From positions 1-5,434 of the forward strand of contig DATIHF010000005.1 in the NCBI GenBank assembly GCA_035480955.1: 5,434 nt of DNA, in the 5' to 3' direction. The translations under genes were made by a program, and so were the position numbers. The notes under the pieces were generated by a model. It did not search any database. It had not been told where the DNA came from and saw nothing but the letters and a program-made list of their open reading frames with translations. Shown piece after piece: positions 1 through 5,241 of this stretch. Position 1 is the stretch's first letter. Each line of letters opens with the position of its first letter. This DNA is from DATIHF01 sp035480955. GTDB lineage: Bacteria > Patescibacteriota > Microgenomatia > Woykebacterales > RBG-16-39-9b.

Positions 1-1040
1 GAGCTCATTTTCCTCGCTGGGTACTTTATTTCTGCACAATTTTGCTCTTCGTCGCCAATGTTATCAATATCAGTGCCGATCTAGGCGCGATGGCCCAGGC
101 AACGAAATTAGTGTTACCAGGATTAAATTTCACAATACTAGTCCTTGGCTTCACAATTTTCTCCTTAATTCTACAAATTTTTATTTCTTACGAAAAATTC
201 GCTAGCTTTCTCAAATGGCTGGCTTTAATTTTGATCGCCTACGTTGTGACGGCTTTTTTGGTCAACGTCAACTGGGGTGAAGTGGCGATCAATACGGTTG
301 TCCCACGAATTTCGCTAAATAAAGAAATGATTATTCTTATCGCCGCGGTCTTGGGTACAACTATCTCTCCTTACCTATTCTTTTGGCAAACTTCTCAGGA
401 AGTTGAGGAAGAAATACTCGAAGGTAAAGTCACTCTGACTGAACGGAAAGACTCAACAACTGACGAGTCGATCAAAAAAATGAGAGTCGACGTCTGGTCA
501 GGCATGTTTCTCTCCAACATTGTAATGTTTTTTATTATTGCTACCTGCGCGGCGACTCTTCACCAAAACGGGGTAACCAGTATCAACGATGCAGCTCAAG
601 CTGCCGCCGCCCTCGAACCGTTGGCAGGCAAATACGCCTATTTGCTCTTTACCTTGGGGATAATTGGAACAGGACTACTGGCAGTACCAGTTTTGGCTGG
701 GTCGGCTTCTTACGCAATTTCTGAAAGTTTTGGTTGGAAACAAGGACTCTATCGTAAACTTCGCCAAGCTTACAGTTTTTACGGGGTGATAATAATCGCC
801 TTATTGATCGGTCTGGCGATTAATTTTATTGGGATTGATCCGATCAAGGCTTTGATCTTTTCAGCTGTCGTGAATGCAATAGTTGCGCCGGTGGTATTAG
901 TTTTGATTGTTATACTTTCAAGCCGAGAAAAAATTATGGGGGAGAGAAAAAACGGTTGGCTGACAAAAATCACAGGGTCTGCCATTACTTTGATAATGAT
1001 CGTTACCGCCGTTGTGACTCTTGTCGCTCTGGCCGTCTAA
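1..1040 (+). CDS. NRAMP-family divalent metal ion transporter, 5'-partial
   Basis: Proton-coupled metal-ion importer of the inner membrane. The reading frame is open from the first complete codon (position 3), with residues leading into a hydrophobic helix, so the gene starts outside the window; the in-frame TTG at 42 is an internal Leu and not the start. About 345 residues are present, against roughly 400-450 for the family, so TM1-TM2 with the metal-binding DPGN motif are missing from view. Family signatures seen are the TM3 stretch INISADLGAMA (about 56-88) and the later block with LFTLGIIGTGLLAVPVLAGS (about 640-705), followed by YAISESFGW. Around nine hydrophobic segments remain. The TM6 motif reads GTTISPYLFFWQ (354-389) where classical NRAMPs have MPH, so the metal-ligand Met and the His are Ser and Tyr. 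Between TM6 and TM7 lies a charged loop of about 30 residues rich in Glu and Lys. Substrate is uncertain (Mn, Fe or Mg). The stop overlaps the convergent response-regulator gene by 4 bp. Confidence 0.9.
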   Translation, partial: AHFPRWVLYFCTILLFVANVINISADLGAMAQATKLVLPGLNFTILVLGFTIFSLILQIFISYEKFASFLKWLALILIAYVVTAFLVNVNWGEVAINTVVPRISLNKEMIILIAAVLGTTISPYLFFWQTSQEVEEEILEGKVTLTERKDSTTDESIKKMRVDVWSGMFLSNIVMFFIIATCAATLHQNGVTSINDAAQAAAALEPLAGKYAYLLFTLGIIGTGLLAVPVLAGSASYAISESFGWKQGLYRKLRQAYSFYGVIIIALLIGLAINFIGIDPIKALIFSAVVNAIVAPVVLVLIVILSSREKIMGERKNGWLTKITGSAITLIMIVTAVVTLVALAV

Positions 1041-1411
1041 CCAATCAAGGACTTAACTTCGGCAACCACTCGATCAGGGGTATAGTTACTTTTTATTATA
1101 AAAGCCGAGGCTCCCATCTCCAGACCTTTATTGACAAATTCGTCTTGCGCCACATTGCTGAGAATCAAAATTGGCATCCCCTCTTTGGGATTTTTCTGAA
1201 GATGTTCTAGTATTTGAAAACCTGAAACATCAGGAATATTCAGATCGAGCATCAGCAGGTCGTAGTTATTTTTCCCCAATGCCTCCAGACCCTCTTGGCC
1301 ACTTGGAGTCGAGGAGATATTGTAGCCTGATTTTTTGAGCTGATGGACGTAAAGATCGCGGATGAATTGATCGTCTTCAATTATCAAAATTTTCTTTGGC
1401 TCTTGCTCCAT
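1037..1411 (-). CDS. Single-domain response regulator (CheY-like receiver)
   Basis: Stand-alone phosphoacceptor domain of 124 residues with no output domain. Numbering from the ATG at 1411: acidic pocket E12-D13-D14 in the run ILIIEDD, phosphoacceptor D56 in LMLDLNIPDVSG, switch Ser85 in ILILSN, and conserved Lys107 in FIIKS. All catalytic positions are intact, so it should be phosphorylated by a histidine kinase, and none is visible nearby. A longer start (GTG at 1429) would add six residues but lies inside the predicted -10 element, and homologues usually begin just before the KILIIEDD strand, so ATG 1411 is preferred. AAGGA sits immediately before the ATG, too close for a normal Shine-Dalgarno site and probably not transcribed. 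The gene is convergent with the transporter (4-bp overlap) and divergent from rsmI. It may act by protein-protein contact; its target cannot be told from the sequence. Confidence 0.9.
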   Translation of the reverse strand: MEQEPKKILIIEDDQFIRDLYVHQLKKSGYNISSTPSGQEGLEALGKNNYDLLMLDLNIPDVSGFQILEHLQKNPKEGMPILILSNVAQDEFVNKGLEMGASAFIIKSNYTPDRVVAEVKSLIG

Positions 1412-1431
1412 TTCCTTGTATAATAGCACAT
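1396..1431 (+). promoter_or_regulatory. Sigma-70-type promoter of rsmI
   Basis: TTGGCT at 1396-1401 (4/6 match to the -35 consensus), a 17-bp spacer and a perfect TATAAT at 1419-1424. Transcription should begin around 1430-1431, only 4-5 nt before the rsmI ATG at 1435. The -35 lies inside the start of the divergent response-regulator gene. No Shine-Dalgarno sequence precedes the ATG, in line with a leaderless message. Confidence 0.6.
1413..1428 (-). promoter_or_regulatory. Promoter of response regulator (extended -10)
   Basis: On the minus strand TGC-TATTAT runs from 1428 to 1420, an exact TGn extended -10 with a 5/6 -10 hexamer. No -35 match is seen 16-18 bp upstream, which an extended -10 can tolerate. 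The expected start of transcription, about 7 nt downstream near A1413, leaves only about 2 nt before the ATG at 1411. The element overlaps the rsmI -10 on the other strand. Confidence 0.5.
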
Positions 1432-1434
1432 TCT

Positions 1435-2103
1435 ATGCTCTATATTGTCGCTACACCAATTGGAAATCTGAAAGATATCACCCTTCGGGCCCTGGAAATT
1501 TTAAGGGAGGTTGATCTAATTCTTTGCGAGGACACCAGACACTCTGGACAACTGCTACACCAGTACGAAATCAAAAAACCACTCCTTTCTTTTCACGAAT
1601 ACAATGAGATCGAGAAAATTCCCGAAATCATTACTAGATTGAAAAATGGTGAAGAGATTGCCCTAATTTCTGACGCGGGTACCCCACTGGTTTCTGATCC
1701 GGGTTTTAAACTGGTTCGTGCTGCGCGTGAAGAAGGAGTAGAGGTCAAAGCGATTCCTGGGGCATCGGCTGCCGTTGCCGCATTATCAATTTCAGGTTTG
1801 CCCTCTGACAAGTTTTTCTTTGTTGGTTATTTGCCAAAAACTTCAGGAAAAAGAGAGAGTTTGCTAAAGAAGCTAGCTAATCAGCAAAAAGAGCTGCCCG
1901 CTAGCCTAATCTTTTACGAATCTCCTTTTCGGGTGAATAAGCTTCTTGGGGAGCTTAGCAAATTTTTTCCGAACGCCAGTGTCTCTGTTACTCGTGAATT
2001 AACCAAAGTTCATGAAGAAGTTTTGACTGGTGAAGTCTCAGAAGTAAAGGAGCTCCTTGCCAACAAATCTCCCAAAGGTGAATTTACAATCATCATTCAC
2101 TAA
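1435..2103 (+). CDS. rsmI: 16S rRNA (cytidine(1402)-2'-O)-methyltransferase RsmI, short form
   Basis: SAM-dependent enzyme that 2'-O-methylates C1402 in the decoding centre of 16S rRNA, usually together with the N4 methylase RsmH. The start is set by the family N-terminus LYIVATPIGNL; an in-frame TTG at 1396 would add 13 unrelated residues and lies upstream of the promoter -10. Motifs in order: ATPIGNLKD (6-14), LCEDTRHS (30-37), ISDAGTPLVSDPG (78-90), IPGASA (107-112), FVGYLP (129-134), FYESPFR (160-166), RELTKVHEE (187-195) and the closing KGEFTIII (214-221). The tetrapyrrole-methylase fold is therefore complete. At 222 residues the protein stops where E. coli-type RsmI (about 286) continues into a C-terminal helix-turn-helix domain, which is absent. 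No frameshift is evident downstream, since the next plus-strand sequence is antisense to gpmI. The stop overlaps the 3' end of gpmI by 11 bp. Confidence 0.95.
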   Translation: MLYIVATPIGNLKDITLRALEILREVDLILCEDTRHSGQLLHQYEIKKPLLSFHEYNEIEKIPEIITRLKNGEEIALISDAGTPLVSDPGFKLVRAAREEGVEVKAIPGASAAVAALSISGLPSDKFFFVGYLPKTSGKRESLLKKLANQQKELPASLIFYESPFRVNKLLGELSKFFPNASVSVTRELTKVHEEVLTGEVSEVKELLANKSPKGEFTIIIH

Positions 2104-2109
2104 TTTTTT
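2077..2109 (+). terminator. Possible weak intrinsic terminator of rsmI
   Basis: GTGAAT (2078-2083) and ATTCAC (2095-2100) form a 6-bp stem, extended by a G-U pair, with an 11-nt loop. After TAA comes a run of six T at 2104-2109. The stem has only two G-C pairs, so termination would be weak. It overlaps the rsmI stop codon and the 3' end of the convergent gpmI gene. On the opposite strand no T-tract follows the stem, so it could serve rsmI only. Confidence 0.35.
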
Positions 2110-3676
2110 CAGCAACTTTAAGTTCAAATAAATCTTGTCCTGTCATTGTTCCCGGTTTGGTTAGACCAAGCAAATCAAGCACGACAGGGGCAACATCAGC
2201 CAAAATTCCTGATGGGTATTGGGTGTTAGCTAGGTTTTGAAATTCTCTCGCAACCAAAATCAACGGCACTCTGTTGGTTGAGTGTTCCGTATCAACGCTG
2301 TTGTCAGTTTGAAGCATGACTTCAGCGTTACCGTGATCTGAGGTTACTACCATGCCCCCGTCTTTGGCCAAAACTTCGTTAAATAGTCTTTCGAGACAAA
2401 TATCGAGATCTTCAATTGCTTTCGTCGTTGCCGAGATCGAACCAGTGTGACCAACCATGTCAGGATTAGCATAGTTGATGATATAGAAAGGATAAGAATC
2501 AGTTTTTAGTTTGGCAACCACGTAATCAGTGATCTCCAGAGCTGACATTTCTGGTTTAAGGTCATAAGTTGGGACTTTTGGTGAAGGTATGTGTACTCGA
2601 TCCTCAAGTGGAAAAGGATCTTCTCTACCCCCGTTAATAAAATAAGTAACATGAGCGTATTTTTCACTTTCACCAATGTGAAGTTGTTTGAGTTGGTGGT
2701 CACTGACAACTTTGGCGAGTGGTTGAGATATTTTCTGCTGCGGAAAGGCAACCTCAACTGGCAGGCCTTCTTCATACTCAGTCATGGTGGCAAAGAAAAG
2801 ATTTTTAAGTTCTTGCTCTCTTTTGAAATCAGTAAAATTGGGCAAGACAAAAGCCTGAGTCAGCTCTCTTGCCCGGTCAGCTCGAAAATTGAAAAAAATT
2901 ACACTATCATTGTCTTTAACCGCCCCGTTTTGACCATTAGTAAAATCAATAATTGTTGGCTCAATAAACTCGTCCGTTCTTTTCTCTTGGTAGGAATCTT
3001 CGACAACTTTTCTTGGCAGAGTTGCATGTTCCCCAACACCGTTAACCATCGCGTCGTAGCCTCTCTCTACACGATCCCAATTTTTGTCCCGATCCATCCC
3101 CCAGTAACGTCCTGAGATCGTGGCGATTTTTCCAATTCCAAATTGAGCGATTTTGCTCTCGAGTTCGGTAATTAGTTGCAGTCCTGATGTGGGTGAGGAG
3201 TCCCGTCCATCGGTGAATAAATGCAGAAAAACATTTTGTACCTTATTTTCTTTGGCAGCCCAGAGCAGGGCGTAAAGATGCTCAATACTCGCGTGTACTT
3301 TTCCAGTTCCCAGCAAGCCAATCAGATGCACTCTTGAATGGTTGTTGTTTGCATGATCAAAGGCTTTTTTGAAAGTTTGGTTGTGGATAAAGCTCCCGTC
3401 CGCAATTGCGGAATTAATCCTCGATTCATCTTGGTAAACTATTCTTCCGGCTCCGATATTGAGATGACCAACTTCGGAATTCCCGGCTTCTCCTTTTGGC
3501 AGACCAACATTTTCTCCACTAGCTTGAAGTTGAGTATGCGGGTAAGCCACACTGATTGAATCAAAAAAGGGTTTTTTTGCTAGAGAAATTGCGTTACCTG
3601 CTCCTGCGGGCGCAATCCCCCAGCCATCGAGGATGACCAGAAGTAGAGGGCGGAGCGGTTTGGACAGTTGTAGCAT
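2093..3676 (-). CDS. gpmI: 2,3-bisphosphoglycerate-independent phosphoglycerate mutase
   Basis: Cytosolic Mn-dependent enzyme of glycolysis and gluconeogenesis that interconverts 3- and 2-phosphoglycerate through a phosphoserine intermediate. The length of 527 residues is close to the usual 510-515. The alkaline-phosphatase-like metal sites and the inserted phosphotransferase domain are both present: VILDGWG with metal ligand D17; catalytic Ser67 in GNSEVGHLNIGAGR; His128 in KVHAS; FTDGRDSSP (154-162) with R158 and D159; SGRYWGMDRD (188-197) with R190 and R196; FFNFRADRARE (261-271); ESEKYAHVTYF (336-346); NPDMVGHTG (404-412); SDHGNAE (446-452); and EHSTNRVPL (464-472). All expected catalytic residues are seen. 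The usual SDGGVHSH loop is altered to GTGKVHAS (123-130). The ATG at 3676 lacks a Shine-Dalgarno sequence and coincides with the predicted transcription start. The TGA stop overlaps rsmI by 11 bp. The gene is divergent from the ATP synthase operon. Confidence 0.97.
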   Translation of the reverse strand: MLQLSKPLRPLLLVILDGWGIAPAGAGNAISLAKKPFFDSISVAYPHTQLQASGENVGLPKGEAGNSEVGHLNIGAGRIVYQDESRINSAIADGSFIHNQTFKKAFDHANNNHSRVHLIGLLGTGKVHASIEHLYALLWAAKENKVQNVFLHLFTDGRDSSPTSGLQLITELESKIAQFGIGKIATISGRYWGMDRDKNWDRVERGYDAMVNGVGEHATLPRKVVEDSYQEKRTDEFIEPTIIDFTNGQNGAVKDNDSVIFFNFRADRARELTQAFVLPNFTDFKREQELKNLFFATMTEYEEGLPVEVAFPQQKISQPLAKVVSDHQLKQLHIGESEKYAHVTYFINGGREDPFPLEDRVHIPSPKVPTYDLKPEMSALEITDYVVAKLKTDSYPFYIINYANPDMVGHTGSISATTKAIEDLDICLERLFNEVLAKDGGMVVTSDHGNAEVMLQTDNSVDTEHSTNRVPLILVAREFQNLANTQYPSGILADVAPVVLDLLGLTKPGTMTGQDLFELKVAEKISE

Positions 3677-3711
3677 TCTTAATTCTTAGTGTAATTAGTA
3701 GCTATTGTCAA
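3676..3711 (-). promoter_or_regulatory. Promoter of gpmI
   Basis: Minus strand: perfect TTGACA from 3711 to 3706, a 17-bp spacer, then TAAGAA (3688-3683), a weak -10 with T1, A2 and A5 matching. Transcription would start about 7 nt later, at or next to the A of the gpmI ATG (3676), giving a leaderless mRNA. An alternative -10, TACACT (3693-3688), pairs with TTGAGT (3717-3712) at 18 bp and would give a leader of about 5 nt. No ribosome binding site is visible in either case. Confidence 0.5.
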
Positions 3712-3739
3712 CTCAACCTGAGTTTGTTAAGATGATCTG
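3705..3739 (+). promoter_or_regulatory. Promoter of the atp operon
   Basis: TTGTCA at 3705-3710 (5/6 match to the -35 consensus), a 17-bp spacer and TAAGAT at 3728-3733 preceded by TGT, which makes an extended -10. The expected start at about G3739 leaves about 6 nt before the atpB ATG at 3745. No Shine-Dalgarno sequence is present. Its -35 overlaps the gpmI -35 on the other strand almost completely. Confidence 0.6.
3710..3724. promoter_or_regulatory. Inverted repeat, candidate operator
   Basis: AACTCA (3710-3715), ACC, then TGAGTT (3719-3724): perfect 6-bp arms around a 3-bp centre. It lies between the -35 and -10 of the atp promoter and touches the shared -35 region, where a bound regulator would block RNA polymerase. 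The arms are A/T-rich and short, so a protein-binding site is likelier than an RNA hairpin; chance occurrence is possible. Confidence 0.35.
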
Positions 3740-3744
3740 CTGTT

Positions 3745-4476
3745 ATGGTAGAAATTGCTCCCGAAATAATCTTTCATATTGGTCCGATTCCAATTACAAA
3801 TTCTCTGCTCACCACCTGGCTGGTGATGATCGTGTTGATTGCTCTTGCTTATTTTGCCGGCAAAAATATCAAGAAAATCCCCTCTGGTTTACAAAACTTT
3901 GCCGAGCTGGTTATTGAAACTCTACAGTCAACCATAGAAAACATTGCTGGAGATCGAACTAAATTGTTTTTTGCTTTTTTGGCCACTTTTTTCATTTTTA
4001 TCATTTCTTGTAATTATTTTGGTCTACTTCCAGGAATCGGCACGATTGGTTTCAAAGAAGTTCATGACGGCAAAGAAGTCCTTGTTCCACTTTTGCGCTC
4101 CCCCAATGCTGACTTGAATCTCACTTTGGGACTAGCAATTATTTCAGTTTTTCTGACCCACTATTTCGCTGTACATCTCCTTGGCTGGAAAAGCTATCTG
4201 GGTCGCTTTTTTTCCTTAAATCCAGTTTTTCTTTTTGTTGGTATTCTTGAAATAATTTCCGAGTTTACAAAACTCATCTCGCTTTCCTTCCGACTTTTTG
4301 GTAATATTTTCGCCGGTGAGGCTCTCTTGACCACAATTTCGGGAATCTTTGCTTTCTTTGCTCCCTTGCCCTTTATGGGACTGGAATTGTTGGTCGGTTT
4401 TGTCCAAGCAACTGTTTTTATGATGTTAACCTTAGTTTTTATGTCAATTTTATCTGAGAAACATGAAGTTCATTAA
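3745..4476 (+). CDS. atpB: F-type ATP synthase subunit a
   Basis: Membrane stator subunit of F0 that provides the two proton half-channels facing the c-ring. It has 243 residues, typical for the short bacterial form, with about five to six hydrophobic segments (about 20-38, 74-95, 125-146, 158-180, 184-206, 211-236). Key sites: the RSPNADLNLTLGLA block (118-131); the essential Arg183 in SLSFRLFGNIFAGE (179-192), equivalent to E. coli R210; Gln221 in FVQATVFMMLT, equivalent to E. coli Q252; and Glu214 at the E. coli His245 position, a known natural alternative. The ATG at 3745 fits the short hydrophilic N-terminus. Another ATG at 3732 is out of frame. It is the first gene of the operon, with no atpI before it, and is followed after 21 nt by atpE. 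Confidence 0.96.
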   Translation: MVEIAPEIIFHIGPIPITNSLLTTWLVMIVLIALAYFAGKNIKKIPSGLQNFAELVIETLQSTIENIAGDRTKLFFAFLATFFIFIISCNYFGLLPGIGTIGFKEVHDGKEVLVPLLRSPNADLNLTLGLAIISVFLTHYFAVHLLGWKSYLGRFFSLNPVFLFVGILEIISEFTKLISLSFRLFGNIFAGEALLTTISGIFAFFAPLPFMGLELLVGFVQATVFMMLTLVFMSILSEKHEVH

Positions 4477-4485
4477 AGGAGGTGA
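4477..4485 (+). promoter_or_regulatory. Strong ribosome binding site of atpE
   Basis: AGGAGGTGA at 4477-4485 (AAAGGAGGTGA from 4475) is complementary to the 16S rRNA 3' tail over its whole length. It is the only clear Shine-Dalgarno sequence in the window that sits before a gene. It begins right behind the atpB stop, and 12 nt separate it from the ATG at 4498, a little longer than ideal. Strong initiation suits the need for many c subunits per enzyme. Confidence 0.85.
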
Positions 4486-4497
4486 CTTTTAAAAGAG

Positions 4498-4704
4498 ATG
4501 GAATTTTTATTAAAAGGTGGTTTGATTGTTGCCGTCGGAGGTATGATACCTGCTTTGGCGATTGGTTTGATCGGTATGAAGGCCATGGAGGCGATTGGTC
4601 GCAATCCTGAGGCCCAAGCTAAAATACTCCCTCCCATGCTTTTGGGAATGGCGTTTGCTGAAGCGATCGCAATTTACGCTTTGGTCATTGCTTTCATTAA
4701 GTAA
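4498..4704 (+). CDS. atpE: F-type ATP synthase subunit c
   Basis: Proteolipid that forms the rotating c-ring. It has 68 residues in two membrane helices (about 7-30 and 43-66) joined by the polar loop IGRNPEAQAK with the conserved R35-N36-P37. The ion-binding carboxylate is Glu55 in MAFAEAIAIYALVIAF. Relative to the Na+-type ring of Ilyobacter, the Na+ ligands are missing: Ile22 stands at the Gln32 position and Ala56 at the Ser66 position, while Tyr60 matches Tyr70. A proton is therefore the likely coupling ion. The glycine repeat of helix 1 (GxGxGxG), which sets helix packing in the ring, is eroded to G15, I17, A19 and A21, with a proline at 18. The stop codon lies in a small inverted repeat before atpF. 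Confidence 0.95.
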   Translation: MEFLLKGGLIVAVGGMIPALAIGLIGMKAMEAIGRNPEAQAKILPPMLLGMAFAEAIAIYALVIAFIK

Positions 4705-4725
4705 GGAAGGAGAGGCTGCTTACTT
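4699..4725 (+). repeat. Inverted repeat / possible mRNA hairpin between atpE and atpF
   Basis: AAGTAAG (4699-4705) pairs perfectly with CTTACTT (4719-4725) around a 13-nt loop, GAAGGAGAGGCTG. The left arm contains the atpE stop codon. The loop holds a purine-rich Shine-Dalgarno-like run, but it is about 32 nt from the atpF start, too far for direct use. With only two G-C pairs the stem is weak. Confidence 0.35.
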
Positions 4726-4746
4726 TATTATTAGTTCTTTCGTGTA

Positions 4747-5241
4747 ATGGAAATTTTTAAAGAGTTTGGTGTTAACTGGATACTACTGCTCGCTCAGATT
4801 GTGAATTTCACGATTCTGCTTCTACTTTTGAAAAGGTTTCTCTACAAACCTATTTTGAAAGTATTGGATGAGCGCAAGGCCAAAGTCGCTCAGTCTCTCA
4901 AAGACGCTGAGGCAATCGAGAAAAGAATGCAGGACCTGACAATCGAGCAGCAAAAGATCCTCGATCAGGCTAAAGAAGAGGCCAACAAACTCATTGCCGA
5001 GGCAAAGGCTGAAGCAAAAGAGCTTTCTGAGAAAAATATGGCAGAAACGAAAAAGAGTGTGGCCGCTGTTTTGGAGCAAAATGAAAAGCGTCTGAAGCTA
5101 GACAAAGAAGCCATGATGTCCTCTGCCAAAGCGGACCTCGCGGAGCTAGTTGCTGAAGCCACTGCCAAAGTTGCCAAAAAATCTATGACTGAGAAAGAAA
5201 ATATGCGTTTGGTTGAAGAAACTATTAAGGAATTCTCCTGA
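4747..5241 (+). CDS. atpF: F-type ATP synthase subunit b
   Basis: Peripheral-stalk subunit that ties F0 to F1. It has 164 residues, normal for the family. One N-terminal membrane helix (about 10-29; ILLLAQIVNFTILLLLL) is followed by the typical KRFLYKPILKVLDERKAKV boundary and then a long charged, Ala-rich coiled coil (about 40-150, many AEAKAEAK-type steps) ending in a short tail that contacts delta. The ATG at 4747 is the only usable start, since an in-frame TAG lies at 4732. No Shine-Dalgarno sequence precedes it closely, and the nearest purine run is 32 nt upstream. The TGA stop overlaps the atpH ATG (TGATG), which suggests translational coupling. Confidence 0.95.
   Translation: MEIFKEFGVNWILLLAQIVNFTILLLLLKRFLYKPILKVLDERKAKVAQSLKDAEAIEKRMQDLTIEQQKILDQAKEEANKLIAEAKAEAKELSEKNMAETKKSVAAVLEQNEKRLKLDKEAMMSSAKADLAELVAEATAKVAKKSMTEKENMRLVEETIKEFS

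Noticed and set aside
1080..1115. Terminator-like CTTTT/AAAAG palindrome downstream of the transporter
   Set aside because: It has no G-C stem and lies in the conserved Lys107 region of the response regulator, so coding explains it.
1412..1429. GTG start at 1429 for the response regulator
   Set aside because: It overlaps the extended -10 element, has no ribosome binding site, and adds residues not typical of receiver domains.
1396..1434. Upstream TTG start for rsmI adding 13 residues
   Set aside because: The added residues are not part of the family, and the TTG coincides with the -35 box, upstream of the perfect -10 at 1419-1424.
2591..3115. 174-codon open frame on the plus strand
   Set aside because: Lies fully antisense to gpmI, whose protein has all family motifs; the translated sequence has no recognisable domain and looks like a complementary-strand shadow.
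3705..3917. 70-codon plus-strand frame overlapping the atp promoter
   Set aside because: Overlaps atpB out of frame; the product is Cys-rich and unrecognisable, and the frame begins inside the -35 region.
4688..4747. Short frame from TTG 4688 ending at TAATG, as a real gene or a frameshifted atpE extension
   Set aside because: There is no slippery sequence or good start codon at the right distance from the purine run; kept only as part of the junction observation.
5239..5241. Recoding of UGA as glycine
   Set aside because: UGA ends gpmI and atpF at the expected protein lengths and forms a normal TGATG junction with the next gene, so it is a stop here.
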